A stretch of DNA of 64,000 nt. It comes from Bactrocera neohumeralis (lineage: Eukaryota > Arthropoda > Insecta > Diptera > Tephritidae). Below are positions 1-12,600 of this stretch, piece after piece. The translations under genes and the position numbers were made by a program. The DNA lies in the NCBI RefSeq assembly GCF_024586455.1, contig NC_065923.1, positions 5,769,501-5,833,500 on the forward strand, in the 5' to 3' direction. The notes under the pieces were generated by a model. The model ran no database searches and was not told where the DNA came from. It saw only the letters and a program-made list of their open reading frames with translations. How positions within the stretch are numbered: the stretch's first letter is position 1; each line of letters begins with the position of its first letter.

Positions 1-2240
1 ACAAACGAGACCTTCCTAAAATGGCAACTTACCATCAATAAAATATCAAAATTTATGGTAAAATATCTTTTCTAAATTTTATCACAGTGTTAGTTTTGTA
101 TTAATATACTAAGGATCAAATAAAACTATTTACGTTGCTGTAAATAAAATGGAATCCTAAAAGTATGCATTACTTATTCATTTTGCTGCATTTCAATTAC
201 TTGTAGAGTAAACAAAAATATTGCAGTAAATTTGAAATAATGTTGATTTAAAAATATATTTTTTTATTATTGCAATTTTAAGGTCATATGTAGTAGTGGT
301 TCCTTTACCTTTAACCGAAAACTCTTTAATGTTTGTTTTTTATTTTGCATTGAGCGCTCGATTCACTGGTCGCACCGATATTTAATTTGCTGGCATTCAC
401 AAAACATTTTTATATTTTTTAATATTATTGCGTATTTTATTTTATTTATTGTAAAATATTTTTGTATTCTTTTCATGATTTCATATGTGCACAGTACTTC
501 AAAAGTATGTTCTCCAAGCATATCAAATATTTAAAAAAGAAAGATCTTTTGTGCATTTCAGAAATTTTTACTGCACATTTATTTCATACTCGCGCGAATT
601 CAGTTAAACACTCATATTTCTCCAATGCACATTTTTGTATTTCCACCGCCATTTTCATTATTATTATTTATGAATTAATTCTGTTGAATATTCGGCTCAC
701 TGCTGTCGATTACCAGCTTTTGAAATAAATCCACATTCGCAATCGCATTTCAAATGCATAATGCCACTCATTTGACTTCTATCCCTTCTCAACTTCTCAG
801 CGCTTCGCTCAAACAAATTGCAATTATTACAACTTTTGTTCTGTTTGACACTTTGGACTTTCCGCCTCAGGCACTGCTTTGCCCTCAAAGGCGGCATTGA
901 TGCCATCGGATAAATCACTCATTGCACTCATTGCTCCATTCTGCGCCGCCTGATTATGATTATAATCCAACGTTCGGCATTCAACAGCAAATTCGCATGA
1001 ATTGTTAATCCGTTATGTTCACACGAGCGTCGCGCTGCTGTTTCACACAATTACACGGTTATGTACATTCACCGTACGGTTGCGGTATACGCGTCAACAC
1101 GCCGTTAGTTGTCCTTTATGACTATTTCAAAAATATCTTGGCGCTGATTTTGCCTTTTCAAAAATCCTTTCGCGTTCGTTGTGCTTTGGCACTGGTCCAC
1201 ACATCGTCCCGTATTGTTGGCTCGCCTCGTGCGTTCGTCGTCCTTTCGTCTTATCGGTTTGGTTGGTGGTTCGTTCGTTCGCCAGCGTGTTGATTGTCGA
1301 TTGTAGGTTAGTTGCTGGCACGACGTGCTCTGCACAAAGCTTTCAATCACATGTTCTTTTGCAGATATGCTCTTTGGGTTTGCCTCAGTCTCAGCTGTGG
1401 TGTGTGTGGGCGTTACTTTGCGGGTTGCATGAATTCACCATACTATCAGAACATATCCAACACCAGTACCCCATAGCTAGTTGCTGCGGTTCTCCGTGAA
1501 AAAGTGCCCCTTTCACAAGTGGTGGTGAAAAGTTTTAGCTTCACTTGAAACACCACACCTTTGAAGGGCACTGAATTTGACTACGAAGGGGAAGGCGTGG
1601 TGGATTCATATTCAACACATCTCTGCTTTGTTTTTACCATAACAACCCTTTGTAGGTTTCGTTAAATATTTACTCCTGTTGTACGAAGCGGGGGAAGACT
1701 TCAACTACTAGACATTTCATATTTGGTATAAAGGGAGAAACAACATACATATAAAAGTGAAAATATATCATGCAATAATTTACTTGAATTGAAATGCTGT
1801 TTTTGGAGTCGTTGAGGAAATGTTTCCAAAACGGTAAGACCGACCAATTTCAAATTTTCACACAATCTATGGTATATTGATAAGGTAGATGGAAAGAATA
1901 AGACTTTTGTTAATAATTTAGTTTTCTAAGCCACTCTGAACTGGAAATTTTTCCAAAAAAAATCACTTTTTTGTCAAAAATGAATATTTTGACTGGTGCT
2001 TCGACCATAACCTGTATTCATCTATAGTAAGAATAAATTATTTTGGATTAAAGAAAATTTAAAGCAGAAAAATCTAATCGTTCGGCAGACACTTGTTTTC
2101 GTAGGTGATTCGGAAAACGCCGAAAGAAGCTGTGCGGGATCAAGGAAATCAGAAATGTTTTCGAAATAATTGGCCGATAATTAAACTACATATATGAAAT
2201 TTTATAAAAGTGCAATTTCTTTGTTTTTTATTAAATGAAA
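1..2240. other. Gene-free AT-rich stretch
   Basis: I see no supportable gene here. Short open frames near positions 460-730, 700-920 and 1015-1500 have no recognisable domain, no convincing splice context and ordinary composition for non-coding fly DNA. Positions 950-1500 are somewhat less AT-rich and could be regulatory or an untranslated exon, but nothing decides it. Confidence 0.5.
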
Positions 2241-2249
2241 CGCATTTTT

Positions 2250-2998
2250 GGACTTGTAAAGCTTCTCAAAAAAGGCTGGGTACAAAAGGAATCTCGATGT
2301 TTGGGTATCGCATGAACTGTCTGTGAAAAATTTAATTAACGAATTGACATTTGCAATTCTTTCCTGAAACGAAATGAAATCGAACCATTTCTGAAGCGAA
2401 TGCTAACAGAAGAAGAAAAGTGGATAAAATACGACAATAATGGGCGACAAAGATCATGGTCCAAGCGTGGTGTAGCTCAACAAAAGGTCGCAAAGCTAGG
2501 ATTGACGCCTCGAAAGGTTATACTGAGTGTTTGGTGGGATTGGAAAGGAATCATCCACTACGAGCTGCTCCAGCCTGGTCGAACGATTGATTCTACATTT
2601 TACTGTCAACAATTGATGAGATTGAAGCGAGCAATCGAAAAAAACAGCCAGAACTGATCAACAGAAAGGCCTTCATCTTCCATCAGGATAACGCTGGACC
2701 ACACACATCTTTGATTACTTCGCAAAAACTGGCAGAGCTTGGCTGGGAAGTTTTGATGGATCCACCATATAGCCCTGACCTTGCACCATCGAACTACCAT
2801 TTGTTGCGATCATTGCGGAACACCCTTAATGGAGTAAGTTGGCTTCATGAGAGGCCTGTGAAACCAGCATAGTTTTAAACTGATGGGATAATGTCTCTAG
2901 CGGAAAAATGGCAAAATTATTCTACCAAAAAGATACATATAAGTTCATTATAAATATAAAAAAAAAAATAAGTTGAAGTTTGATTAGAAATACGAAAA
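2250..2998 (+). mobile_element. Mariner transposase remnant (irritans-like), broken
   Basis: Conceptual translation across several frames gives ordered mariner transposase blocks. A helix-rich N-terminal piece is followed by a frame starting at 2400 with EKWIKYDNN, SWSKRGVAQQK, ILSVWWDWKGIIHYELL and a GRTIDSTFYCQQL block. After a frameshift near 2655 come FHQDNAGPHTS and PPYSPDLAPSNYH. The last two hold the second and third catalytic aspartates of the DDD triad. The first, normally Gly-Asp-Glu before Lys-Trp, reads Glu-Glu-Glu here, so the site is lost. Stops and frameshifts make it a dead copy. The second half is closely related to the fragment at 58092-58630, including the terminal AT-rich tail. 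Confidence 0.85.
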
Positions 2999-2999
2999 G

Positions 3000-5640
3000 A
3001 CTTTTCTGATTCCTATGTAAGGAATACTCGTATTTGACGACCTAACACACTCTGGTTCTTGTTTGCTCTTCGAAACGTTCTTACAAAAAAAAAAATTTTA
3101 CGAATAAGCAGCCAGGGAAATAATGTATTAATCTCATAAGTTTACGTACCTAACTGAAAATGGTTTGGAATCATATTAACCAAATTATTACAACAGGGTG
3201 CTCGAATATTGCAGAATTAAAAACAACCAATAAAGAATTGAAATATGGGGTCGTATTTTATCCATATCCGCAACAAGCTAAATAGAGGAAAATATTTATA
3301 CGCCAAGTTATAACAGTTGGTGCAAGGTTGGGAAAATCTCGAGGACTAGTCGAATTAGTATAAAATGTAACAAATATTCCCGCAGATGTCGCTACATTTA
3401 CTAAATCGATGTGAGAGAAACTTTTAACTAAAGTAATAGAATAGAAGCTCTCCGTAGCTTCACAGCAACTAAAAGCATTCAAAATGGTTTAAAAACTCAA
3501 AAAAGCTTTCGAGCACAAAAAGCGCCAAAGCACTAAGGCACCGAAAAAGCTCACTTAACATTCGCCCCTTCACACTCAATACGGAGAACTTGCGTTGATA
3601 ACAGCAACAGCATCCCAATGTGTCGTGAGCACCGCGTAGGATGTGTCCGACACGGCAAGATGCTGTCTTATCAGATTGCTCGGAAAGCTCGTCGCGTACG
3701 CACGCATTCGACGGATGTGCAACGCAACGTAAAACAAGGCAAAGTGTGGAAAGCAAAAAAAAAAATATTAAATAAATTGTGAATTGTGAATTGTTGCGTT
3801 GCTGCTTTTTCCTCCTTCCCTCCAGCATTAACTGGGGCTTCTATAATTCATAAAACGCTTAACAATGCATTGCTATGAGTATTGATTGTGTCGTGCTCAA
3901 ACAAAACAAATCTTCTGCAGATGCCTAGGTGTGTGCAAATCGAATGAATACATACACACACAACTGGATTTAGAGCGATTTAATGCGAAGAAAGCAATTT
4001 GTGTCGCGGCAGCGGGCAGGTGAGCGCGGTTAACGCGGATAGTGCCGTCGACAGCAGACAATGCCGTAGAAGATGTGTGTGTATGTGGCAATGAAAAAGT
4101 GCTGTGCTCCTACCCACTGCTGCAGTGTATTGGTTACGCCGAAAAGCATGCAACAGATCCTTGAAAGCATATTAAAAAATTGTTGCACGCACGCAAACAC
4201 ATAACTAAAGCAACAACAGTGCTTAGCGCAGTGTCTGAGCGTACGTGTGTGTTAGTGTGTATCCATCAGCATTGCTAACTCTTTTGTGGCTTTGAAGTCA
4301 AGAATCATAAATACCAATCCGACTGGATATCGATGGCGTACAAGGAGCACCATAAACTGCGTAAATTCTAATTTGTTCGAAACGAAAAAGGTTCGTGTCA
4401 CACATATACATATATGGTGTGTGAGTGCTTGTGTGAGTGTATTAGCGTGCAAACAAAAATAAAACTTTATTAGTGCATGTGAGCAAGGACCTTTGTCTAA
4501 TGCCGAAAAACGCGCTCGATTCCCTGCAGATCCTAATTCGGCATATAAACAGAGAGCTCCTTGTGTGCGTCTGCTTGTATATATATGTGTGTGTGTGTGG
4601 GTATGGAATCTGATTACCTACCACAAAGGGGCTGCCCATATTTTCCCAGAACGATTTTCGCAGATGTATGGGATATTAATATTCCCCGTGAGTGTGTGTT
4701 GGTGTGTGTGCGCCGTCTGCTTTGCTGCGAAATTGAATATCATTCCCACTTTTCTGTTGTTGTAGACTTGTAGCATTATTGTTTCTTGTTTTTGTTTGCT
4801 TTCGCTTTTGTTTCCACTCCTCTTGTTACTGTTCTGCCATTTATGTTACTGTCACTTGCTATAATGCTTTGCGAGCCGAGCAGAGACCTTTTCTTTTCTG
4901 CATACCTTTGCTATACACACGCACACGCACACACAGCGAAATAAAAGCGTTTCATTTCATATGGTTTTGCTATCTGTTTGTATATTTGCTTACATGCATT
5001 GTCGAACTGTCTGCCACATGACCCCTTTCGAGGCTTTCGAGTTGGCAAATGTTAAATGTCGAAAGGTAGATATAATTCATATTTGCCACACACACACACA
5101 CACAGACAGGCGTAGCGACATATTTCGGTATACAACCACTTCGCAGCCAAACAACAGGTGCGTGTAAGTGCAGGTATTTGTGTGTGTTAGTAAGTTGCTT
5201 TATCTCCTGTGTGCGGGCAACAAAAACGCCGACCAACTTTGCTGTGATTAAGCAACCCACGGGCACAAAGGAGACGTTGTCTTAATAGCCTGCAACTCAC
5301 ACTCTGTACTGTGTGTGGGAAAAGTGTGTGAACTTTTGACTTAAATCATTTTCGTGTAAATAAAAGCTTCAATATCTCTTTGTAGACTGTCACATTGTGC
5401 CTTCACAATCAGCCTAAATGTAGGCAAGCTTTATTATTTCGTAAACGCTATAAGAAAAAATAGAAGCTACATAATAAATATGAATGACTAATAACTAAAA
5501 TTAATAAGAAAAGTTGTATTTCAATTTAAATCGTTCTCTAAAAATATTTAATTAAGTTAATGTTGTCATAACAACTGTTATTAGTCACTAAATTTTATTT
5601 TGAACAAAATTTGTCAAAATTTTAATAAAAATCAAGCTTG
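3000..5640. other. Intergenic, (CA)n/(TG)n-rich, no gene seen
   Basis: Open frames here (for example 3469-3828, 4493-4765, 4779-5021) are built largely on CA/TG-type simple sequence or T-rich DNA and show no domains. Clusters of TG or CA dinucleotides occur near 4230-4260, 4410-4445, 4580-4600, 4690-4710, 4915-4935 and 5087-5104. A promoter or 5' exon cannot be excluded. Confidence 0.45.
5087..5104. repeat. (CA)n microsatellite
   Basis: Nine uninterrupted CA units, read directly from the sequence. Confidence 0.95.
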
Positions 5641-5649
5641 AAAAGTGAT

Positions 5650-7240
5650 GGTACAATATTGTGGTGGCGAACTAATAAATTGACTACCACTATCCGACAA
5701 CTCACGATGAGTTTCTTCACTAAGACACCTAAAAATTACCATATAGTGTTCCCAATTGACTGTTTGACTCTTCACAAAGAGGTTATGTGGGGCCGACCAC
5801 AGTATTCGTGGATATAATGTGTTTGTGTGGGGCCGATGGATTGCCTTCCGAGCTATTCATATACGGCGTCGAAGAAAGGATAAGGAACATGCATCAGCTT
5901 CTTTGTAGAATGTGATCGGCCGAAAACATGCCTGATAATTGGAGTTAAAGAGTGCTCTGCCCAATCCATAAAAAGTAGACCCAACAATCTGCGCCAACTA
6001 CCGTAGGGTAAGCCTCCTCAATAACGCATATAATGTATCGAACGTACTGTGTGAAAGATTAGAGCTGGTCAATGTGGCTTTAGGCCTTGAAAATCTACAA
6101 CTGAGCAGATATACACCACGTTACAAATCTTGGAAAATACAGTGGAAAAACGGACCGACACATACTTCCTCGTCGTCGATTTCAAACCTACTTTTGACAG
6201 CACGAAAAGGAGCTGCCTCTATGCTGCGATATCTGAATTTGGTAACCCTGCAAAACTAATACGGTTGTGTAAACTGATGTTGAGCAATACCAAAAGCTCC
6301 GTCAGGATCGGGAAGGACCTCTCCGAGCCGTTCGATACCAAACGAGGTTTCAGACAATCGTGCCACTTCTTCAATCTACAAAAAATATATAAAATATTTC
6401 AAGCTGCCGATCTCAATAGAAAAGGTACAATATTCTTTAAGAGTGTACAGCTGCTTGCGTACACCGATGATATTGATATCATTGCTTTCTTCAGACTGGA
6501 TAAGGAAGCGAGACAAATGGGTATGGTAGTGAACGAAGGTAAGTCGAAATATCTCCTGTCACCAAAAAAAAAACAGTCGTCGCACTCATGACTTGGCTTC
6601 CATGTCACAATTGACAGTCATAACTTTGAAATCGTAGATAATTTCGTCTATCTTGTAACCAGCATTAACACCAACAACAACGGCTGCCTCGAAATCTAAC
6701 GCAAAATATCTCTTGCCAACAGGGTCTACTTCGGACTGAGTAGGCAATTGAGAAGTAAAGTCCTGTCACGACGAACAAAGACTAAACTCTATAAGTCACT
6801 CATTATTCCCGTCCTGCTATATGGTGCAGAGGCAAGTACGATGACAACAACCGATGAGTCGACGTTACGAGTTTTCGAGAAAAAGGCTCTGCGGAAGATT
6901 TATGGTCCTCTGCGCATTGGCAATGGCGAATTCCGCACTTAATAGAACGTTGATATGTACGAGATATACGACGATATTGACATAGTTCAACGAATTACAC
7001 AACACAACGGCTACGCTGGATAGGTCATGTCGTCTGAATGGTTGAAAATACTCCATCTCTGAGGATATTCGAGGCAGTATACGACGGGGAAAGCAGAGAA
7101 AAACATCCACTCCGTTGGAAAGACGAGGTGGAGAAGGACCTGATTACACTTGGAATTTCCAATTGGCGCCAAACAGCGAAAAGGAAAAAATGACTGGCGC
7201 GCAGTTGTAAACTCTGAAACACTCTTCAAGTTATTTCATT
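5650..7240 (+). mobile_element. Non-LTR retrotransposon, dead reverse transcriptase with 3' end
   Basis: Reading across many frameshifts and stops gives the right half of a non-LTR polymerase. QCGFRP lies near 6070, followed by an RT core (KRSCLYAAISEFG, KLIRLCKLMLSNTKSSVR, a degraded GFRQG). The catalytic block reads LLAYTDDIDI near 6450, with Thr where Ala is usual in the YADD box. Then come KVLSRRTKTKLYKSLIIPV and LLYGAEA, and the C-terminal DELYEIYDDIDIVQR-like tail with a Trp-Arg-rich end near 7190. A polymerase of this type is usually a single long frame; here no frame exceeds about 150 codons, so it is a fossil. The 3' end of the same family recurs at 25885-26035, 61527-61860 and, inverted, 21241-21360. 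Confidence 0.85.
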
Positions 7241-8050
7241 TCTGTTGTGGCAATATCTTCATTGGAAATCTAAAATTTAAAAACAAACGATAACAAAAGC
7301 GAAAGCCTTTTTCTATGAATCATGGTCTTGGACAACCAAAACTTGTTGGTTGTCTATTCAATTTATAATATGCTTTGTCCAAATAAGCATAAGATGCTCT
7401 AAACGTCCAAGCACAACAAAAAAATGTTGAATAGGTTTCATGCCCCCTTGGTGTCAGGATTAGGAGAAGGACATGGTTTCCACACAAAACCCAAAAGCTT
7501 ATTCAAGGGCGAAATAAATCCATGAAAACATGGAAGAATGATTTCAAGCAATTCACAGTTTACGGAGATGCTTTGAAACTAATGTAATGTATCCCTCGAT
7601 TGACTAATAATAAGGGAATTTATTTCAGAGAAAAATTGCCTGAGTGGTGTGGTCTTCAAAGTTCGTTATTGACCAATTTCAAAACTACGACATAAATGGG
7701 TTCAAGGTTAATTCACAATAACAAACAATGAAACATTTAGCCCACACCATTAATACTTGAACTGAAAATTTATACCCTGAATAGGGTATATTAAATTTGC
7801 TACAAAGTTTGTAACACCATAAGGAAACATAAACATTCTCCTTGGAAATAGATCGTTGACCGCATACATTTTCATATAGTTTAGATTCCATAAACAGGTT
7901 GATTGCTTGTGATAGCACGCATAATCAAACTAGCACTGCTAGAGACGCTTGTCCGCCGTGACGCCCGAAACTCCTAGGTAGAGATCGAAAAGACCGTCAC
8001 ATATCGCCAAAGCGTCTAGAGCTGGCCACAAATTTATTGAGCCGGTCAAT

Positions 8051-8203
8051 ATATGTGACCTGGTCTACGGAAAGGGGGCTTAGGTGTCAAAATTAATGAG
8101 ATAACGAGAAATAACGGTGAACGGAGAAATAACGAGATAACGATGTTTCCTAAAAAACTAGTTTTCGCACGTTAGCTCCCTTTTCGTAGACCAGGTCACA
8201 TAT
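8051..8203 (+). mobile_element. MITE, 153 bp, copy 1
   Basis: The ends are inverted repeats of about 30 bp: atatgtgacctggtctacg at the left and its reverse complement at the right, followed inward by a run of G (left) or C (right). It has no coding capacity. Nearly the same sequence occurs in the opposite orientation at 18616-18770. Both copies end in ATAT on each side, which may belong to the terminal repeat or be a 4-bp target duplication. The size, the inverted ends and the second copy support a non-autonomous DNA element. Confidence 0.85.
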
Positions 8204-8204
8204 A

Positions 8205-8400
8205 CTGAATCCAATAGGCTGGGTTATGGCAACTGAGATGCTTCTGCAATTCTCTGGCGAAAGCTGGACAGTGGAGGTGAAAGTGTTTAGATGTTTTCAC
8301 CTCATCTTCCTCATTTGCATTCTCCAAAATATTTAGCCTCGACGTTTGAAAGCCAATGGGACAGTGTCCAGTTAGGCCTTGAGTTCGCATCCTGATTCAA
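8205..8400 (-). mobile_element. Non-LTR retrotransposon C-terminal fragment
   Basis: On the minus strand a frame reads LTGHCPIG, RLNILENA, EEDEVKTSKHFHLHCPAFAR. This matches the Cys/His-rich tail that follows RNase H in R1/LOA/I-type non-LTR polymerases (pattern TGHCPIG...ET..HFLL.CPAFA). One of the usual cysteines upstream of the Glu-rich block is missing. Related minus-strand pieces lie at 11800-12600, 26190-26480 and 60850-61010. Confidence 0.7.
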
Positions 8401-8515
8401 TTTGGATACGGGTTTGCCAATGATTTCTTACAAAATAATAGATATAGTAATAGAAATGATACCTGTGAAGGGTATTATAGCTATGGTGCAGCCGAAATTT
8501 AGTTTTTTTTTATAT

Positions 8516-9786
8516 AGAGAAAAATGTATTTCCTAGAATTTGCATACAAACATACCTAGGCATCACATAGAGCTTACGATTCGTTCAAAACCTGACATTT
8601 CTACAATAAGCATGCTTGTTTTGCATAAGCCCGTGTCAGCATTTCGCATAATCGTCAAATGAGCTTATAACGCTGACATTGCCAACCCAAACTACACCCT
8701 CACCTGCATACACCTGTCTGTATGTGTGCACGTGCGTGTTTCCATTTGCTTTACTTCGCATAATTTCTACCTGCTTAACTGTTTTATGACGCTTTCATTT
8801 TGCGACTGTTGAAAGTTTAAACTTGACAAATTTTTCGCAACAAACGAAAATGGTTGTTGCCCTCCTCGCTGCTCGCTGCATGTTTTGCACAAAACTTTCT
8901 CCTCTCGCATAGGCACATAAACCTGCACACACACTTACACAGCCCCAGAATTTACACGCACTGGCATTAGCCGCAATTTTTAAAAATAGTCTCGCGGCAC
9001 TTGACGAGGATTAAGTTAAGCGCCACCAAAGCAAAGTTGACTGCTGACAAATATGAGTTCGCTGGTGGCACAACACTTAAGCGCCGGCGACTTGCTACTA
9101 AACCACTATTTAAGTAGGCAATTTGACGAGAGCGGAGCGCGGCGGTTGCGAGCGGAAAAGCAAAACAGCTCCTGTACTTTCGCATTTGTGCAATTGCTCG
9201 ACATAAATAGGCATGTTTTTGCTCATGTACTTATGTATGTACAAGTATGTATGCATGTGTCATATTTATTTTTAAAGTCTCATTTGTATTTTGAAAACTG
9301 CTCCAACCCACTGGACCCTCAGCAATGTCACTGTCGCTGTCACATCTCTGCTGCTTGTTGAAATGCTACTTGCAAGGACTCTTTCAATTACTTGTCAGCA
9401 GTGTGAGCCTAGCTGTAACAGTGCAAACCGGTAAATTTCATGTGTATAGCCGCGTATTCATTTCTACAGTGAGTCACAAGAGCTTTCGAGAAAAAAAGAA
9501 ACAAAATTGCACAAAACCATTTTTACCATAAATTTTTGTTTTACATGAAATCCAAAAAATTTTAATAAATCAAAAATAGGTGATATGATAAGGTATTTTC
9601 AAAGTCATCAAACGGGTTCTTATATAAGTCAATCTTGCCAACCTCTCTTAGGTAAAAGTAAAAATTAATAGAGTTGATTGAGTTCGCCGCAGATTTGCAA
9701 TATATTCTAAGAGAAAAAAATTATGCAAAATATGAATAAAGTCATATGATCTCTTACTCCAATTAAATGTAGTATACATAATACGA
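8516..9786. other. Intergenic, no gene seen
   Basis: The DNA is mixed, with a less AT-rich patch near 8980-9190. The open frames on both strands there are short and overlap each other, with no domain. Simple TATG repeats occur near 9225-9260. Confidence 0.45.
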
Positions 9787-10700
9787 GTGATTCAAGCAGA
9801 GGTACTTTTTTAATAGCCAGAATTGGCAGATCACGCGTGAGTCGTGTGAAGCTGTCATGTTTTTTATTTTTTGTATATTGTTTGGCATTTCATTAAGTTA
9901 TTATGATTGAACAACTTTATTACAAAAATTTACGTTCTGTAAAGCATTTGTTTCGCGCGCTTCGCTGAACTTATGATCAACTTATTCGGTCTACTGGGCG
10001 TCCTATTCACAGCACCATCGCCCATCTTGAGACGCAGCTTTCATTATTAGATATTATTCGTAAGACTAGCATCCAGTAAAGATAACAGCCGTAGCTGAGA
10101 AAGTATACGAAGATTGTGAAGAATCGACTCTCGACGATTTGCTTAGCAACTCGGACACAGGTATAGAACGTCTTGGTGCTTCCAACGAGATTCGACTGTT
10201 TTGAGCCAAATTTCGTTTAGCGATGTGACCAATTTCTGGCTTAATGGGTATGTAAACAACCAAAATTGATCCATTCGAAACGAAGAGCAACCTGACGAGT
10301 TGCAAGAGCTGCCATTTCATCAAGAAAAAACAATGGTTTGATTGAAGCTCGTGATCTCAAAGACATTTGGTTTTAACGGCGCCACTTCGCACACATCGCA
10401 CCAATCAATGAATTTATTGAAAAACAATCCCACTACGATCCAGGCCTTGGGGCAAAACATCGCGTGTGTCATCCGCCAGTTACCAGTCGAAGTGCTTGAA
10501 CGAGTCATAGAAAATTGGACTCAACGGATGGACCATCTGAGGCATAGCTGCGGCCAACATCCGAAAGAGATAATCTTCAAAATAAATGCCAAAGAATATC
10601 TTTGGAATGATAATAAACATTCCCCATTAAATTTGAAATTGCTGTGTTGTTTCTCACATTACTTTTCCTAGCCATTTCATACACACTATATATCTTGGTT
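9787..10700 (+). mobile_element. Tc1/mariner-superfamily DDE transposon remnant, copy 1 (5' end kept)
   Basis: A transposase of the HTH plus DDE type common in ants and flies (DUF4817-like) can be read in pieces from the ATG at 9903. The pieces are an N-terminal helix block with LIRSTGRPIHSTIAHLE, then ITAVAEKVYEDCEES, FWLNGYVNNQN near 10230, NGATSHTSHQSMNLL near 10375 (second catalytic residue changed from Asp to Asn) and QLPVEVLERVIENW near 10480. Stops, frameshifts and a deletion of the segment with the third acidic residue leave it inactive. Positions 9787-9820 resemble the terminal repeat seen at 17980-18010 in copy 2. Confidence 0.8.
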
Positions 10701-11795
10701 ATATTTTTTATATTATATTTTATATCATGTATATAAATTTTGTGGTGATTAGAAGGTTGCTAAAGGATCCAAAGTTGTAACATCCCTCTACCTACTGGTA
10801 CACAATACCAATTGACCACCGAGACCAGAAAATTTGTTTAGTGTCAAATAAAAAAGTGGGAGAATTTCAATAACAAAGCAAGCAGTTCTAGAGCCCAGAA
10901 TCAATAGACCAAAAATTAATGTTAAATTAATGTATGGTTTAATTTTTCCTATTAAACCTGCACCTTAAGCACACACTGTTAAGTTTGTGTGTATGTGTGT
11001 ATAAGTATGAGTAGAAATATTAGAAAAATATGTCATAATGCGAATGTGCAAGTGTTATGTATAAGACCTATACATATACAAACTTACTTGTGAGAATGTA
11101 TATATGTAATATATTATATATAATTTTATATACATATGTAAGTATGTGCTTGGCAACTGTGCCGGTGTAGTTGACACGCAATGTGACTAAACGAATGGCA
11201 ATCGCATTTCGAGTGTGAAGGACTACAACTACTGATTCCGTTATCCAATTAGTGATTGTGCTCGCATTTTACCTTCATTTTCTAGTAAATCGATTTTATA
11301 TACTGAAGATAAGAAAAAATAAGAATGTTATCTTTATAATATAGACTGGCATAGAGAAAGATAAAAACTGGTACATGCATATGTATGGTTAGTAAATAAG
11401 TCATTAAATACATACTGCACTCGTAGATTCAAAACCTAACTTTCACTACCAGCGTGATGTAATATTTGGTTGAGTCTCTCACTGTTGTTTAGACATTAAG
11501 GGTTTTCCATGAAACCATTTCAGCTCAACTAATCGATTATATTACTAATTTACTTAAAGTTGAAAGTCCCTTTAGTAGATGTACCCATTGTGCCAACTGG
11601 TTTCAAAGGTCTTTTTTGACTTGTAAAAGTCCTTAAATCCATAAATAAAGCAGCTTTAAGCAGAAGAAACGAGAAAGCGTTTGGTTGGTTAAGTCATATT
11701 TGACCCAAACTCGATTAATTTCACTTGGATAGATACTTATAGATAACTTCGTCCTTTGTTTTACTCATAAACTCCTAAAATTGGATCACCAGATC
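10700..11795. other. AT-rich intergenic, no gene seen
   Basis: Very AT-rich DNA with TA/TG simple stretches (10980-11140). No open frame over 60 codons shows any recognisable feature. Confidence 0.5.
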
Positions 11796-11799
11796 TTCA

Positions 11800-12600
11800 T
11801 TGATCGCCAAATCGTTTCAACTTACCACAAATTGTTTTTAGGCAACTTAGCGTGTTTCGCCAAAGATTTGTCTAACCAGATATTTCTATTCAGTCTGACA
11901 AAAGCCGGGCGGTAGAGGAGGAAGTGACAAGACGTTTATACTTAACCTTCCTCCATACATCTTTGACAAAGAGGGTTCGACAAAATATTTAACCAAATAT
12001 TGGACAATGTCCAGTCGAAACGCCTACAATCGCAGTGAGATTGACTGTGCTAACAGCCAATAGGTCCATACGGTTTTCTCTGAGCCAGAAGAGCCTCGCA
12101 ATCGCACAAATTATGATTGTTGACCAGCGCTTGCTGAACTCACTAGAGGTCCAAAGGATCAAAGCCAGAATGCAAGAAGAAAAATGCTACAGTGGTCTGG
12201 TAGTTTGAAATGGAGACTAACTCCCGACAGAAGACTCCATCACATACTCTTCCTCTAAACTGTGATACATTCGTAGAAAAGCTGACTACACCCCTTCTCC
12301 AACAGCTTCGCCCCGCCAACAACTTCTTCGGCGGTATGTGAGGTGAGAAGGAACCAACGGAAGAAGGTTCTGCGATGCAGTGATCTAGATTGTAAGGATT
12401 GCATTCGAAGCAGTGGAGAATTTCTGCGTCTGTCTGAGCGAGCCCCTCATACCAACTTGGATAAATCTAATAGCAGCTTGCGCCGCCGGACACCATAGCT
12501 AAAGGTGCAACGTGGAAATAGCATTAAGAGGCATTGTTAATATTGCTCTTAGTGCGCCACAGATGCCGATGAGAGCCGGTCGTTGAGCATGTTCCAGCTG
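11800..12600 (-). mobile_element. Non-LTR retrotransposon C-terminal fragment (longer copy)
   Basis: The minus strand around 11860-12010 reads LNILSNPLCQRCMEE followed, after a stop, by a TSCHFLLYRPAFVRL-like block. This is the Cys/His tail seen at 8205-8400 but with its first Cys pair preserved. Sequence up to about 12600 continues with weakly similar retroelement DNA full of stops. The plus-strand sequence at 11895-11935 is a diverged match of 26245-26285. Confidence 0.6.

Larger units (their letters stand above)
7771..8505 (-). repeat. Dispersed fly repeat with palindromic TATACCC end, interrupted by insertions
   Basis: The left edge is the near-perfect palindrome at 7771-7790 (tataccctgaatagggtata). 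The right edge (8460-8500) carries a motif equivalent to gaagggtattatagctatgg followed by tgcagccgaaa. The reverse complement of that motif opens the related copy at 35160-35500. Between the edges lie a MITE (8051-8203) and a non-LTR fragment (8205-8400), so this copy appears to have been a target for other elements. The family identity (retroelement tail or Helitron-like) is unresolved. Confidence 0.6.
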